Of a stretch of DNA of 64,000 nt, positions 42,347 to 52,902 are shown piece after piece. The notes below the pieces were generated by a model that saw only the letters and a program-made list of their open reading frames with translations, did not search any database and was not told the DNA's origin. Position 1 is the stretch's first letter. The number at the start of each line of letters is the position of its first letter. This DNA comes from Weissella kandleri (GTDB taxonomy: Bacteria > Bacillota > Bacilli > Lactobacillales > Lactobacillaceae), in NCBI RefSeq assembly GCF_001438705.1, contig NZ_JQBP01000002.1, positions 155,805-219,804 on the forward strand. The letters run 5' to 3'. The translations under genes were made by a program, and so were the position numbers.

Positions 42347-43630
42347 ATGCATGAAAATGATGATACGCCGCAAGTTCCAGTTTTATTAGTTGGGCTTGAT
42401 CAAGGAGTTTCGCAGTTTGATTATCAAATGGAAGAGTTAGCGAATTTAGCCCAGGCGAATCAGATGCAAGTAGTTGGAACTTTAACGCAAAAGTTAGACC
42501 GCCCTGTCGCGGCAACTTATTTTGGAAAAGGAAAAGTTGACGAATTAAGGGTTGCTGTTGAAGCTAATGAGGCGGAGATGGTGGTGGTTAATGATGAACT
42601 ATCACCTTCGCAAATTCGTAATTTGGAAAATGTAACCGGTGTGCGCATTATTGATCGGACAGCTTTAATTTTGGATATTTTTGCGTCACGGGCGAAGACG
42701 CGTTTAGCTAAATTGCAAGTTGAAATGGCACAGCTGCAGTACCAATTGCCTCGTTTACGGACGAGCTTAAATATTCGTTTGGATCAACAAACCGGTGGTG
42801 GTGGCGGTAGCTTTACCACGCGTGGTTCGGGTGAAACGAAACTTGAAACGAGTCGGCGTTTAGTGGAGCATCAGATTGCAGGCATTAAAAAAGAAATTGC
42901 TGAGATTGATATGGATGATCAAAATCGGCGGAAGCATCGCGATGAGTTGTTGATGCCTACTGTTGCGTTGGTTGGTTATACCAACGCAGGAAAATCAACG
43001 ATTATGAATCAATTAGTAGAACGTTTTGGGGCGAACCAAAGTAAAACGGTCTTTCAGGCTGATATGCTCTTTGCAACTTTGGAAACGTCGGTGCGTAAAA
43101 TTTTTTTACCTGAGAATCAAACCATTTTATTATCTGATACAGTCGGTTTTGTTTCAAAGTTACCACATCAATTGGTTGCAGCCTTTAGGGCGACTTTAGC
43201 CGAGGCTGCACAAGCGGATTTACTTTTGCAAATTGTTGATTTTTCTGATCCGAATTATCAAGCAATGATGGACACCACTAAACATACTTTGGCCGAAATT
43301 GGGGTCAAAGATATTCCGATGGTGACCATTTACAATAAAGCCGATCGTCTAGAGAACGTTCAATATCCGGAAGCTGCCGGTGATGGGATTGTGCTATCAG
43401 CTCAAGATGCCACTTCGATTGACTATTTGGTTGAAGTTTTGCAGCAAAAATTATTTGCTGATTTAAAAACGTACCAGCTTTTGGTACCTTTTGATCAAGG
43501 TCAAGTTGTAGCTAAATTAAATGAAGATGCCATCGTCTTAGCAACTGAATATGAACCCGATGGGACCTTGTTGCAAGTACGCCTGCGGTCCGAACAATTA
43601 CCGCGTTATGCAAAGTATCTGTTTGAGTAA
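42347..43630 (+). CDS. hflX: Ribosome-associated GTPase HflX
   Basis: Translational GTPase that splits stalled or heat-damaged 70S ribosomes. About 427 residues: the N-terminal HflX domain (TYFGKGKVDEL; VVVNDELSPSQIRNLE), the Gly-rich linker after LNIRLDQQTGGGGGS, then the G domain with P-loop GYTNAGKST, DTVGFVSKLPHQLVAAFRATLAEA and NKAD. Start at 42347 is the best guess; ribosome-binding signals are weak both here and at a TTG at 42326 that would overlap the previous gene. Ends at a strong terminator. Confidence 0.94.
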   Translation: MHENDDTPQVPVLLVGLDQGVSQFDYQMEELANLAQANQMQVVGTLTQKLDRPVAATYFGKGKVDELRVAVEANEAEMVVVNDELSPSQIRNLENVTGVRIIDRTALILDIFASRAKTRLAKLQVEMAQLQYQLPRLRTSLNIRLDQQTGGGGGSFTTRGSGETKLETSRRLVEHQIAGIKKEIAEIDMDDQNRRKHRDELLMPTVALVGYTNAGKSTIMNQLVERFGANQSKTVFQADMLFATLETSVRKIFLPENQTILLSDTVGFVSKLPHQLVAAFRATLAEAAQADLLLQIVDFSDPNYQAMMDTTKHTLAEIGVKDIPMVTIYNKADRLENVQYPEAAGDGIVLSAQDATSIDYLVEVLQQKLFADLKTYQLLVPFDQGQVVAKLNEDAIVLATEYEPDGTLLQVRLRSEQLPRYAKYLFE

Positions 43631-43658
43631 TCAGAATTTTGGTGTTTAAAAAAGTTGC

Positions 43659-43706
43659 AAAAGACTACTGGATTGATGCATAAGTCAATTTCGGTGGTCT
43701 TTTTTA
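43659..43706 (+). terminator. Terminator after hflX
   Basis: AAAAGACTAC and GTGGTCTTTT enclose a further ATTGA/TCAAT stem, ending in T6. Confidence 0.88.
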
Positions 43707-43765
43707 ATTGATTCTTTGTCAAATAACCTGATAAGAACGAATAATGACCGCTTAAGCTAAAAGTA

Positions 43766-43794
43766 TTTACGCACGCGGTAAAATATGTTGTAAT
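43766..43794 (+). promoter_or_regulatory. Predicted promoter of the ABC exporter leader
   Basis: TTTACG (43766-43771) and TGTAAT (43789-43794), 17-base spacing. The transcript would begin near 43801. TTAGCATGCA and TGCAAGCTAA (43794-43826) form an inverted repeat over the start region. Confidence 0.45.
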
Positions 43795-43857
43795 TAGCAT
43801 GCAGTTTTTTGTTAAATGCAAGCTAATTGAAGCATAATTAACAACTTAAAGGTTGAT

Positions 43858-43887
43858 ATGATAAGTTTCCTAGGTGTGATAAGCTAA
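43858..43887 (+). CDS. Nine-codon leader peptide ORF before the ABC exporter
   Basis: AAAGG five to six bases upstream of ATG at 43858 opens a nine-codon frame, MISFLGVIS, whose TAA touches the first base of the terminator stem at 43887. The CTA-GGT codons (43870-43875) contain TAGGT, complementary to ACCTA of the terminator's left arm, so ribosome position on this ORF could decide between an anti-terminator and the terminator. Expression is not shown; the case rests on geometry. Confidence 0.5.
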   Translation: MISFLGVIS

Positions 43888-43932
43888 ACCTAATATTAGC
43901 CATTTCAAATGGGCTAAATTTAGGTTGTTTTT
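43887..43932 (+). terminator. Attenuator-type terminator upstream of the ABC exporter
   Basis: AACCTAA...TTAGCC and GGGCTAA...TTAGGTT form a long stem with one small internal loop, followed by GTTTTTAA. It lies inside the leader, after the hflX terminator and about 60 bases before the exporter start, so its only plausible target is the exporter transcript. Confidence 0.72.
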
Positions 43933-43993
43933 AATTTAAGATTGGAGTAGACTAAGCAGTGCTATTATTTGGGGAAGAAAAGGAGATGAATTC

Positions 43994-45715
43994 ATGGATT
44001 TATTAAAACCTTATCTTGTTAAGTATAAACGTGATATATTTATTACCGTTTTGTCCGTGATTGTAATGTCGGCGGCGGCGTTATATCAACCACGACTTTT
44101 GCAAGATGTGATGAAAGCTATTACTGAAGATAAAATGAATCAGGTTAATTCAATTGGGGTTAAGTTAATAACTGTGGCAGCGCTTGGGTTGATAGCGGGC
44201 GTGATTAATTCAATTTTTGCCGCTAAAGTTTCGCAAAATATTGCGGCTGATTTGCGAGAAGCCCAGTATCGGAAAATTCAAACATTTTCATTTGCTGATA
44301 TCGAGCATTTTTCAGTGGGAAATCTAGTCGTACGGATGACCAATGATATCCAGCAAGTGCAGACCTTGGTGATGTCTGGGTTACAAGCTCTTTTGCGGAT
44401 GCCCATCCTATTCATTGGGGCATTAATTTTTGCAATTAATACTTTGCCGCAATTGTGGTGGATCATTGTGATTATGGTCGTGACAGTGGTATTAATTACC
44501 GCTTTCGTTTTTTCGAAAATGGGGCCACTCTTTGGACGGATTCAGAGTTGGATTGAGAAAACTAATAATTTAGCAAAAGAAAATTTGCAAGGGGTTCGAG
44601 TTGTTAAATCATTTAACCAAGAACAAAATGAAAAAAATCGTTATAATGAAGCCTCTGGTGAATTAAATAAAATCAACATTAAAATTGGGTATCTTTTCTC
44701 AGTTATGTCACCATTGTTTATGATGGTGAGTCAGTTGGCCATTGCTGGTTCAATTTGGTATGTTGGAACACAAGTAAATGAGCATCCTATGTGGATTGCG
44801 AGTGTTTCGTCATTTACTAATTATTTGATGCAAATTATGATGGCCGTAATTATCGGTGGAATGGTTATGTCCTTTGCCGCACGTGGAATGGTTTCGATAA
44901 AGCGCATTAAAGAGGTTATCGATGCCAAGCCAACCATGCAATATGATGCTAAAGCTCCTGAAATTGAGCTAATGGGTTCTGTTGAGTTTAAAGATGTATC
45001 ATTCCATTATCCAGCTGATGAACAAGATGTCTTAAAACATGTTAGCTTTAAAGCCAATGCGGGTGAGATGATTGGGATCGTTGGTGCGACTGGATCTGGT
45101 AAAACGACGTTGGCACAGTTGATTGCGCGGTTATTTGACCCAACGGCGGGAACAGTTGAAATCGGTGGTCATGATTTAAAGCATGTTAATGAGAAGTCAC
45201 TCCGGCAAACCGTCTCATATGTTTTGCAACGGGCTACCCTGTTTTCTGGAAAAATATCTGATAATTTACGTCAAGGTAAATTAGATGCCAACACTAAAGA
45301 TATGCGCCATGCAGCTAATATTGCGCAAGCAGCTGAATTCGTCGAGCGTTATGAAGATACCTATGAACATGTTGTTGAAGAACGTTCAGCTAATTTCTCA
45401 GGTGGTCAAAAGCAACGTCTTTCAATTGCGCGAGGGGTGATTGCCAATCCTAAGGTTTTGATTTTGGATGACTCAACGTCGGCTCTGGATGCTAATTCTG
45501 AAAAACTCGTTAAAGAGGCGTTGGAACGTGATTTGCAACATACAACTACCTTTATTATTGCGGAAAAGATTTCATCAGTGATTAATGCTGATCGAATCTT
45601 AGTCTTGGATGAAGGTAAGTTGGTGGGTGAAGGTTCCCATGCTGAATTATTGGAGACATCCCCAGTTTACCGTGAGATTTATGGTACTCAAAAAGCGCAG
45701 GAGGTGAACTCATAA
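43994..45715 (+). CDS. Heterodimeric ABC multidrug exporter, subunit 1 (degenerate catalytic site)
   Basis: 573-residue half-transporter: six helices in the first 310 residues, then a nucleotide-binding domain with Walker [10 protein letters not shown], signature [10 protein letters not shown] and Walker [12 protein letters not shown]. The catalytic Glu after Walker B is replaced by Asp, and the switch His region reads IIAEKISS instead of the usual AHR. This is the pattern of BmrC/LmrC-type subunits that form one dead and one live ATP site. AAGGAGATGA precedes the ATG. Stop overlaps the partner start (TAATG). Drug specificity is unknown. Confidence 0.9.
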   Translation: MDLLKPYLVKYKRDIFITVLSVIVMSAAALYQPRLLQDVMKAITEDKMNQVNSIGVKLITVAALGLIAGVINSIFAAKVSQNIAADLREAQYRKIQTFSFADIEHFSVGNLVVRMTNDIQQVQTLVMSGLQALLRMPILFIGALIFAINTLPQLWWIIVIMVVTVVLITAFVFSKMGPLFGRIQSWIEKTNNLAKENLQGVRVVKSFNQEQNEKNRYNEASGELNKINIKIGYLFSVMSPLFMMVSQLAIAGSIWYVGTQVNEHPMWIASVSSFTNYLMQIMMAVIIGGMVMSFAARGMVSIKRIKEVIDAKPTMQYDAKAPEIELMGSVEFKDVSFHYPADEQDVLKHVSFKANAGEMIGIVGATGSGKTTLAQLIARLFDPTAGTVEIGGHDLKHVNEKSLRQTVSYVLQRATLFSGKISDNLRQGKLDANTKDMRHAANIAQAAEFVERYEDTYEHVVEERSANFSGGQKQRLSIARGVIANPKVLILDDSTSALDANSEKLVKEALERDLQHTTTFIIAEKISSVINADRILVLDEGKLVGEGSHAELLETSPVYREIYGTQKAQEVNS

Positions 45716-47496
45716 TGAAGGATTTTTGGCAAGCAATTAAATTCTTTGCGCATTATTTTAAGCGCTATAAGTTTGGAATGTTCCTAGTGGGATTTTTCAT
45801 TATTCTTTCAACTTATCTGCAAGTTAAAGCTCCCGTTTATATGGGAAAAGCAATTCAAGAAATGGGTAATTATATTTTCTTGAAGCTAAACCCAATGACG
45901 GCGGCAACTGCTAATTTGGATAAATTTCACCATGCTTTGGGGATGATGTTATTATTCGTCGTTTCAACAGCAGGGGCTATGTTAATCATGGGAGTTTTGC
46001 AATCAATTATTTCGGCCAATTCTGTTAATGATATGCGGACTGGTCTGTTTGCAAAGTTGCAACGGATGACAATTCGCTACTTTGATGAACATCAAGACGG
46101 TGAAATTTTAGCACGCTTTACTTCGGATTTGGATAATATTTTTAATGCGATGAATCAAGCAATATTCCAGCTCTTTTCACAGATTGCCTTAATGGTCGGA
46201 ATTATTATGATGATGTTCCAGCAGAATGTGAAAATGGCCTGGATTACGATCGCTTCTACGCCGCTAGCACTCTTAATTGCAGTGGTGGTGGTGATGCAAG
46301 CTAAGAAATATGTTGATTTACAACAAAAAGAAGTTGGGCACTTGAATGGGTACATTAATGAACAAATTAATGGTGAGCGGGTTATTATTACAAATGGTCT
46401 GCAATCAAAATCCATTAATCAGTTTGTGAAGCATAATGAGCAAGTTCGTTCAGCTACTTATAAAGGACAAGTCTGGTCAGGAATTTTATTTCCTTTGATG
46501 TCTGGAATGAGTTTGATTAACACAGCGATTGTGATTTTCTTTGGCGGTTCAATGGCTTTGAATGGTGATTTGTCACGTTCAGCGGCCTTAGGCTTGATCG
46601 TCATGTTTATGTCGTTCTCACAACAATATTACCAACCAATCACCAACATTACTTCGACTTACAATATGTTACAGTTGGCAGTAACTGGAGCTCATCGTTT
46701 ATCTGAAGTCTTTGCTCAAGATGACGAAATTTCGCCAGCCAATGGGCAGCAACTTACAGGCATTAAAAATGAAGTGACCTTAGAAGACGTCCACTTTGGC
46801 TATAAACAGGATAAAGAAATTTTGCACGGTGTGTCAATTGATGTGCAAAAGGGTCAGATGGTAGCTTTGGTGGGACCAACTGGTTCAGGAAAGACCACCG
46901 TCATGAACTTGCTGAACCGCTTTTATGATGTGACGTCTGGAGCAGTTAAGTTTGATGGTGTTGATGTCCGTGAAATGGACTTGCAAAGCTTGCGTGATCA
47001 TGTCGGAATCGTTTTGCAAGATTCAGTGCTCTTTAGTGGAACTGTGCGAGACAACATTGTCTTTGGAAAACCAGATGCAACGGATGAAGAAGTGACCTCG
47101 GCTGCGCAACAGGCGAATATTCATGACTTCATTATGTCATTACCAGATGGTTATCAAACACATGTTGATGACGAAAATTCCGTCTTTTCAACGGGACAGA
47201 AACAACTTTTGTCAATTGCACGAACGATTTTAACTAATCCGGATCTTTTGATTTTGGATGAGGCAACTTCAAACGTTGATACCGTGACCGAAGCGAAGAT
47301 TCAAAAAGCGATGGAAGCCGTGATTTCAGGGCGGACAAGCTTTGTGATTGCCCACCGTTTAAAGACTATTCTTTCAGCAGATAAGATTGTGGTCTTAAAG
47401 GATGGAAATGTCATTGAGCAAGGGACTCACACTGAGCTCTTATCTGAGCAAGGTTTCTATGCGAATTTGTATACTAGTCAGATGGTTTTTGAATAA
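45715..47496 (+). CDS. Heterodimeric ABC multidrug exporter, subunit 2
   Basis: 593 residues, six N-terminal helices and an ATPase domain with Walker [10 protein letters not shown], intact catalytic Glu ([12 protein letters not shown]) and switch His (VIAHRLKTI), but an altered signature, [10 protein letters not shown]. The altered signature faces the degenerate Walker B of the partner, as in BmrD/LmrD. Together the pair forms an asymmetric exporter for drugs or peptides. Translationally coupled to subunit 1 and ended by a terminator. Confidence 0.92.
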   Translation: MKDFWQAIKFFAHYFKRYKFGMFLVGFFIILSTYLQVKAPVYMGKAIQEMGNYIFLKLNPMTAATANLDKFHHALGMMLLFVVSTAGAMLIMGVLQSIISANSVNDMRTGLFAKLQRMTIRYFDEHQDGEILARFTSDLDNIFNAMNQAIFQLFSQIALMVGIIMMMFQQNVKMAWITIASTPLALLIAVVVVMQAKKYVDLQQKEVGHLNGYINEQINGERVIITNGLQSKSINQFVKHNEQVRSATYKGQVWSGILFPLMSGMSLINTAIVIFFGGSMALNGDLSRSAALGLIVMFMSFSQQYYQPITNITSTYNMLQLAVTGAHRLSEVFAQDDEISPANGQQLTGIKNEVTLEDVHFGYKQDKEILHGVSIDVQKGQMVALVGPTGSGKTTVMNLLNRFYDVTSGAVKFDGVDVREMDLQSLRDHVGIVLQDSVLFSGTVRDNIVFGKPDATDEEVTSAAQQANIHDFIMSLPDGYQTHVDDENSVFSTGQKQLLSIARTILTNPDLLILDEATSNVDTVTEAKIQKAMEAVISGRTSFVIAHRLKTILSADKIVVLKDGNVIEQGTHTELLSEQGFYANLYTSQMVFE

Positions 47497-47534
47497 AAAC
47501 CAACAAGACAAGATGGAAACAGTCATTGAAAAAA

Positions 47535-47580
47535 GAAGAGTAAACCAAGCCGACAAGGTTATTTTGGTTTGCTCTTTTTA
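47535..47580 (+). terminator. Terminator after the exporter operon
   Basis: AAGAGTAAACCAA and TTGGTTTGCTCTT form a twelve-pair stem with one mismatch, followed by a T tract. Confidence 0.9.
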
Positions 47581-47645
47581 TTTTTAGGCGCAGATATGCC
47601 AGGTATATCTAAATTTATAAATTGGTGTATATTTTAGTAGTAAGT

Positions 47646-47654
47646 TGGTATAAT
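47646..47654 (+). promoter_or_regulatory. Extended -10 promoter
   Basis: TGGTATAAT, 42 bases before the MacB-like gene; no clear -35. Confidence 0.6.
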
Positions 47655-47695
47655 GACAACAATTATAATGCAAACGGAATAAAGGAGTAGTGATA

Positions 47696-49690
47696 ATGGC
47701 GTTTTTAGAATTACGCAACATTAAAAAATCATACTTTTTAGGGCAACAAGAATTTGCGGTTTTAAAAGGAATTGATCTAGATTTTGAACTGGGTGATTTT
47801 GTTTCAGTTTTAGGTGAATCAGGTGGTGGTAAGTCAACTCTGATGAATATTATTGGAGGCTTAGATCGGAATTTTGAAGGAGAGGTTACGATTGAAGGCC
47901 GCAGCCTGGATCATAAACAAGAGCAAAAATTAGACGAATATCGACGCGGAACGATTGGTTATATTTATCAATCATATAATCTAATCTCGCATTTAACGGT
48001 TTTGGAAAATGTGTTGATTTCTTTGGATATGACTGCGTTAGGCCATAAGGAACGCGAAGAACGTGCGAAAGATTTGTTAGCACGGGTTGGTTTGGCTGAT
48101 CAAATAGCTAAACACCCAAACCAATTATCAGGAGGTCAAAAACAACGAGTTGCGATTGCCCGGGCTTTGGCACCTGATCCTCAAGTAATTATTGCTGACG
48201 AGCCAACTGGAGCTTTGGATGCGCAAAACACGGCTGAAGTTTTAGAATTATTGCAAGCAATCGCACAAGAAGGTAAGTTAGTGATTGCCGTAACGCATTC
48301 ACAAGATGTGGCCAATCATGGAACGCGGATTGTGCACCTAGCTGATGGAAAAATTGATAGTGATGAACGTGTCCATCCAGCTTACCCGGTGACGGGTGAG
48401 GAAGTCCGCTTAGACTCTAAAGCAATGCCGTTGAGTGCCAGCTTCCAAAATGCCTGGAAACACTTTGCCCATAATTTCTGGCGTAATTCGTTGATTATGC
48501 TTGGAACAGCAATTGGACTCTTTGCCGTTTTGTTATTCTCCGGTTTGGGAAACGGGGTAAATGCCTATATTAATAAGCAAGTTTCTGATTTAGCCAATCC
48601 GGATTACCCTACAATTGTCAAAAATGTTTCGACTAAAGAACAATCTAAGGGGAAAGAAGCAACTGATTTGATGCAAAATACGTATCAAACGATGATGATA
48701 GATTATAAGAAAGCTACCTTGTCAGAAGCTTCCTTACACCAGATTGAAAAAGTCAAGCATGTTAAACGGGTTTTGCCAGGTTACACCTTTATGAACGTGA
48801 CAATGGCATATCAAGGGCATGATGTTCAAACACCTAAGTACCAAAGCTGGACGCCAGCCACTAATAAGTCAATTATCAAGGCCGGGCATGCACCCAAGCA
48901 AGGTGAAATTTTAGTTGATAAGAAGTCCTTTGCTAAAGAAATGGATGCTAAAAACTGGCAGTCAATTATTGGTCAAGAGGTAACGATGAGTTTTGTGGCG
49001 TACGATGCGAATAATACACCAATACCATTGACGAAGACCTTTAAGGTTGCAGGGGTTGTTGATTCTGTGTCACCCGTTGCGATCACGAATTTGGCAACGA
49101 TGAAGCAAATTTTGCAAGATGAAGGAGCTAATACTGATTATACATTTGCATCAGCACAAATTGATCAAACAGAAAATGTTAAACAAGCCGTCAAAGATAT
49201 TAATGGGTTGAAAGATAGTACTGGAACACAAAATGTCTTAGCAATTTCCATAGGCTCAATGTTGGACACAATTAATACGATTGTAAGTTTAGCTACTAAT
49301 GTTTTGGCTGCTATTTCTGGGATTTCATTGTTAGTATCAGCCTTGATGATTATTGTAACGATGTATATGTCAGTGTCTGAGCGGACGAAGGAAATTGGAA
49401 TTTTGCGCGCCTTAGGTGAATCAAAGCGTGATATTCGCCGTTTGTTTACGTCTGAATCATTGATTATTGGGGTTATGTCAGCCATTCTTGCTTTAGTTAT
49501 GGCATATGGTCTTGGTTTTGCGATGAATGCAGCTTTGTATAAGATTGCCAAGTTTAATATGATTCAAGTTAGTGTCAACAATATTATCTTCACGATTATT
49601 GTTGCATTAGTGATTTCATTCTTAGCAGCTTTGTTGCCAGCGCGACGAGCTTCACGTTTGAATCCAATTGATGCATTAGCAGCCGATTAA
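47696..49690 (+). CDS. MacB-type ABC transporter with fused ATPase and FtsX permease
   Basis: 664 residues. Residues 1-220 are a LolD/MacB-type ATPase (GESGGGKST, QSYNLISHLTV, LSGGQKQRVAIARAL, VIIADEPTGALD). One helix follows near 265-285, then an extracytoplasmic MacB core of about 230 residues, and three C-terminal FtsX helices (TIVSLATNVLAAISG; ILRALGESKRDIRRLF; IIFTIIVALVISFLAALLPARRA). Such mechanotransmission transporters in Firmicutes export or sense peptides and antibiotics. No two-component system is adjacent. The ATG at 47696 after AAGGAG is preferred to an in-frame ATA/ATG start at 47690. Confidence 0.9.
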   Translation: MAFLELRNIKKSYFLGQQEFAVLKGIDLDFELGDFVSVLGESGGGKSTLMNIIGGLDRNFEGEVTIEGRSLDHKQEQKLDEYRRGTIGYIYQSYNLISHLTVLENVLISLDMTALGHKEREERAKDLLARVGLADQIAKHPNQLSGGQKQRVAIARALAPDPQVIIADEPTGALDAQNTAEVLELLQAIAQEGKLVIAVTHSQDVANHGTRIVHLADGKIDSDERVHPAYPVTGEEVRLDSKAMPLSASFQNAWKHFAHNFWRNSLIMLGTAIGLFAVLLFSGLGNGVNAYINKQVSDLANPDYPTIVKNVSTKEQSKGKEATDLMQNTYQTMMIDYKKATLSEASLHQIEKVKHVKRVLPGYTFMNVTMAYQGHDVQTPKYQSWTPATNKSIIKAGHAPKQGEILVDKKSFAKEMDAKNWQSIIGQEVTMSFVAYDANNTPIPLTKTFKVAGVVDSVSPVAITNLATMKQILQDEGANTDYTFASAQIDQTENVKQAVKDINGLKDSTGTQNVLAISIGSMLDTINTIVSLATNVLAAISGISLLVSALMIIVTMYMSVSERTKEIGILRALGESKRDIRRLFTSESLIIGVMSAILALVMAYGLGFAMNAALYKIAKFNMIQVSVNNIIFTIIVALVISFLAALLPARRASRLNPIDALAAD

Positions 49691-49712
49691 TGTAGGTCGT
49701 TGATTGCATGTA

Positions 49713-49746
49713 AAATAAGGGTGGGGTAACCATCCTTATTTTTTTA
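49713..49746 (+). terminator. Terminator after the MacB-like gene
   Basis: AATAAGG-TGG and CCA-CCTTATT stems followed by T7. Confidence 0.85.
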
Positions 49747-49851
49747 ATTAGTTGTCGTTGTTGGCATTGTTGATGGTAAAATTAGCTTCACTGTGTTGGA
49801 TGGAGTATGATTAGGTAAGTTAGTTTCAGAGCCGAATATTCAAAAAAATAT

Positions 49852-49881
49852 TTGGAAAAACTGGTGCTAAAAGTGTATTAT
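49852..49881 (+). promoter_or_regulatory. Predicted pepV promoter
   Basis: TTGGAA and TATTAT separated by 18 bases, about 40 bases before the start codon. Confidence 0.55.
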
Positions 49882-49919
49882 ATTAAATAAGATTATAAAA
49901 TTATTTGGGGGAAATGAGC

Positions 49920-51347
49920 ATGAATAAGAAGCCAAGCGAATGGATGAGTGAAGCACTTAAATATGAGGATGATTTGCTAGCTGATTTAAAGATGATGTTA
50001 GAAATTCCATCAGTGCGAAATGACGCAGAAGCAACGGATGAAGCTCCTTTGGGTCCTCAGACAAAAGCTGCTTTGACGGCTTGGGAAGATTTAGCGCGTC
50101 GTGATGGCTTTAGAGTTGGTGATTATAAAGGACTTGTGGGCTATGCTGAAGTGGGACCAGAAGATGCTGAAGAATCAATTGATATTATTGGACACCTTGA
50201 TGTGATGCCAGCAGGTGAAGGTTGGACCAAAAAACCATTTAAGCCAGTCATTGAAGACGGACGTTTGTACGCCCGTGGTGCTTCTGATGATAAGGGTCCT
50301 TCAATGATCGCCTATTATGCGGTCAAGATGTTAAAGGACATGAACGTTCCAATTAAGCGGCGTGTTCGGTTAGTCATGGGAATTGATGAAGAATCAAACT
50401 GGACTGGGATGAAAGAATTCTTTGAAGAAGTGGGCTATCCAACTATGGGCTTCTCACCAGATGCTGAATTCCCTATTATTAATGGTGAAAAAGGACAAGC
50501 TTCACACGTAATTCGGTTCCAAGGAACGAATGGTGGAAGCTTTAAGTTGGTTTCATTTAAGGCTGGAGAACGTTTTAATATGGTGCCTGGTTTGGCGGAA
50601 GCAACAGTTGAGACGATGGACCCTAAGTTTATGGAGGCTGGCTTAAAGCGTTATTTGGCTACAGAAAAGCGTATTAAAGCTGAAATTGAAACTTCAGAAC
50701 ATCAAGCACACATTACTTTTTATGGAAAGCAAGTGCACGGGGCTAAGCCTGAAACTGGAGAAAATGCGGGAACGTATTTGGCTAACTTCTTGCAACAATT
50801 TGATTTTGGTGGAAATGCCAAGGGCTTCTTGAACTTCTTGGGAACAGCGATCCACGATGATACAACAGCCTTGCGCATTGGTGCTATCAAGCACGATGAT
50901 TTGATGGGTGATTTGACAATGAACGTGGGAATTCAAGAGTTCACAGCGGATGAAGAAGGTTTGATTAACTTGAACTTCCGTTATCCTAAGAATACAAATA
51001 ATGATGAAATTCGTGCGGCCATTGAAAGTGGCTTGAGCGATGATTTCGATGTGACGATTGCCATTGAAGGTAATGCCCAATTACCACATTATGTACCTGG
51101 TGATGATCCATTGGTTGCTACTTTGCTTGATGTTTACCGTCAGCACACTGGTTTGCCTGCCGCAGAACAAGTGATTGGTGGGGGAACCTTTGGCCGCCTC
51201 TTAGATCGGGGTGTTGCATTTGGAGCCATGTTTGAAGGTGTACCTGATACCATGCATCAAGCCGATGAATTCTATCCAGTCGCTGATTTGACGCGGGCTA
51301 TGGCTTTGTTTGCGGACGCCATTGAACGCCTTGCCAATGAAGCCTAG
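49920..51347 (+). CDS. pepV: Dipeptidase PepV
   Basis: Zinc dipeptidase of the M20 family, cytoplasmic, important in lactic acid bacteria for breaking down imported dipeptides. 475 residues. Zinc ligands and catalytic residues are in [47 protein letters not shown] and FSPDAEFP, with the terminal GGGTFGR and HQADEFYP. The ATG at 49920 sits eight bases after GGGGGA; ATG at 49914 and TTG at 49905 are alternatives. Monocistronic. The window later carries a dtpT-like peptide transporter that would feed this activity. Confidence 0.95.
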   Translation: MNKKPSEWMSEALKYEDDLLADLKMMLEIPSVRNDAEATDEAPLGPQTKAALTAWEDLARRDGFRVGDYKGLVGYAEVGPEDAEESIDIIGHLDVMPAGEGWTKKPFKPVIEDGRLYARGASDDKGPSMIAYYAVKMLKDMNVPIKRRVRLVMGIDEESNWTGMKEFFEEVGYPTMGFSPDAEFPIINGEKGQASHVIRFQGTNGGSFKLVSFKAGERFNMVPGLAEATVETMDPKFMEAGLKRYLATEKRIKAEIETSEHQAHITFYGKQVHGAKPETGENAGTYLANFLQQFDFGGNAKGFLNFLGTAIHDDTTALRIGAIKHDDLMGDLTMNVGIQEFTADEEGLINLNFRYPKNTNNDEIRAAIESGLSDDFDVTIAIEGNAQLPHYVPGDDPLVATLLDVYRQHTGLPAAEQVIGGGTFGRLLDRGVAFGAMFEGVPDTMHQADEFYPVADLTRAMALFADAIERLANEA

Positions 51348-51380
51348 GCGATTTTAGGTCATTTAATTTAGAATAAATCA

Positions 51381-51427
51381 AGTTGGTCGTTGATCCTATT
51401 GATGAGGTCGACGATTGGCTTTTTTTA
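51381..51427 (+). terminator. Terminator after pepV
   Basis: AGTTGGTCGT and ACGATTGGCT pair with several G-U wobbles; followed by T7. Confidence 0.7.
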
Positions 51428-51480
51428 TTAATTATTAGAGAATTAGCCTAAAGTATTACAGCTACACGAAGGAAGATTTA

Positions 51481-52047
51481 ATGAAAAAAGTATTGGTAAT
51501 TACCGGTAATACGGGAACGGGGAAAACGACAGTAGCGGATTATTTGAAGCGGCATTATGATATTCCGCAAGTGATTACCCATACGACCCGCGCTCCGCGC
51601 CAAGGGGAACTTGATGGGCAAGATTATTATTTTGAAACGCCGGAAACATTTCAACGATTACATTTATTAGAACATGTTCAATATAGTTATGCAGCGTATG
51701 GATCTTCATATGAAGGTTTGGAGCGAGCCTGGCAAAAGGCGCCAGTCATTTCAATTGTTTTGGATACGGCGGGAGCGATTACATACCAAAAGGCTTTGGG
51801 GGCAGAAGCAGTGGTCTTGTATTTAACGATTGGGAAAACGGGTCTCTTGGCTGAGCGTCTTTTAGCCCGGGGGGATGATCCAGTAAAGGTGCAAGCACGT
51901 TTAAATAGCGCGGAATATCAGCGGGACTTAGCTATTCCAAAAGAGCTTGCCCAGCGTGCTTATGTGATTAAAAATGATGATTGGAAAGCAACGGAGCAAC
52001 GCTTAGGCGCAATTATTTCTGAAATTATTACAAAACAAAGTGATTAA
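51481..52047 (+). CDS. Guanylate-kinase-like P-loop kinase
   Basis: 188 residues. P-loop GNTGTGKTT at residues 9-17 and the GMP-binding stretch THTTRAPRQGELDGQDYYF follow the guanylate kinase pattern, as does the Arg-rich RLLARGDD lid. The N-terminal loop is GNTGTGKTT rather than the usual GPSGVGKGT, and the lid is short, so it may be a paralogue and not the main Gmk, which in Firmicutes sits beside rpoZ. Codon use and length are ordinary. AAGGAAG precedes the ATG. No terminator is obvious before the next operon. Confidence 0.75.
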   Translation: MKKVLVITGNTGTGKTTVADYLKRHYDIPQVITHTTRAPRQGELDGQDYYFETPETFQRLHLLEHVQYSYAAYGSSYEGLERAWQKAPVISIVLDTAGAITYQKALGAEAVVLYLTIGKTGLLAERLLARGDDPVKVQARLNSAEYQRDLAIPKELAQRAYVIKNDDWKATEQRLGAIISEIITKQSD

Positions 52048-52134
52048 TCACGGATAATAATTTGACAAAAATAGTATTTATATGAGAGATTATAAAGATA
52101 AATTAAAAAAGAATGATGATAGGGGGGCAGGCAA

Positions 52135-52869
52135 ATGTCAATGATCGAGTTTAATCATGTGGAAAAATATTATGGTGATTTTCATGCATTGAAAGATATT
52201 AATTTAGAAGTGGACCCAGGTGAGACTGTGGTTTTGCTAGGCCCATCTGGTTCTGGGAAATCGACCTTAATTCGGACCATTAATGGTTTAGAGCCTATTC
52301 AAGAAGGGCACTTAATCGTGAATGGTTTTGATTTAGCGGATCCAAAGACGGATATGAATAAAATGCGTAAAAATGTCGGGATGGTTTTCCAACACTTTAA
52401 TCTTTACGCGAATAAAACCGTACTCGAAAATATTATGTTAGCCCCCCGCAAAGTGCTGAAGATGGACGAAGCAGAGAACCGGGCTGCGGCTGAAGAACTA
52501 TTACGCTTAGTTGGTTTGGTTGATAAGGCGGATAAGATGCCATCGTCATTATCCGGGGGACAACAACAGCGGATTGCAATTGCGCGTTCCTTAGCTATGA
52601 AGCCCAAAGCCTTGTTGTTTGACGAGCCAACATCTGCCTTGGATCCCGAAATGGTTAATGATGTTTTGAATATTATGAAGAAGATTGCCGCCGATTCAGA
52701 AATGACAATGTTAGTGGTAACCCATGAAATGGGCTTTGCGCGTCAGGTGGCCGACCGGGTCATCTTTATGGCGGATGGTGAAATTTTGGAAGATGCCCCA
52801 ACTGCTGAATTCTTTAAGCATCCTAAGGAGCCGCGTGCCCAAAAGTTCTTATCTCAGATTCAACATTAG
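52135..52869 (+). CDS. glnQ: Polar amino acid ABC importer ATPase (GlnQ-like)
   Basis: 244-residue ATPase of the polar-amino-acid uptake family: Walker A GPSGSGKST, Q-loop QHFNLYANKTV, signature LSGGQQQRIAIARSL, Walker B ALLFDEPTSALDPE and VTHEM switch. First of four genes: ATPase, binding protein, two permeases, the usual glutamine/glutamate importer order in lactic acid bacteria. GGGGGG lies about a dozen bases before the ATG at 52135, and a second ATG at 52141 is also possible. Confidence 0.93.
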   Translation: MSMIEFNHVEKYYGDFHALKDINLEVDPGETVVLLGPSGSGKSTLIRTINGLEPIQEGHLIVNGFDLADPKTDMNKMRKNVGMVFQHFNLYANKTVLENIMLAPRKVLKMDEAENRAAAEELLRLVGLVDKADKMPSSLSGGQQQRIAIARSLAMKPKALLFDEPTSALDPEMVNDVLNIMKKIAADSEMTMLVVTHEMGFARQVADRVIFMADGEILEDAPTAEFFKHPKEPRAQKFLSQIQH

Positions 52870-52902
52870 GCACTGATTAAACTGGTTCAGGGGGACAACA
52901 AG

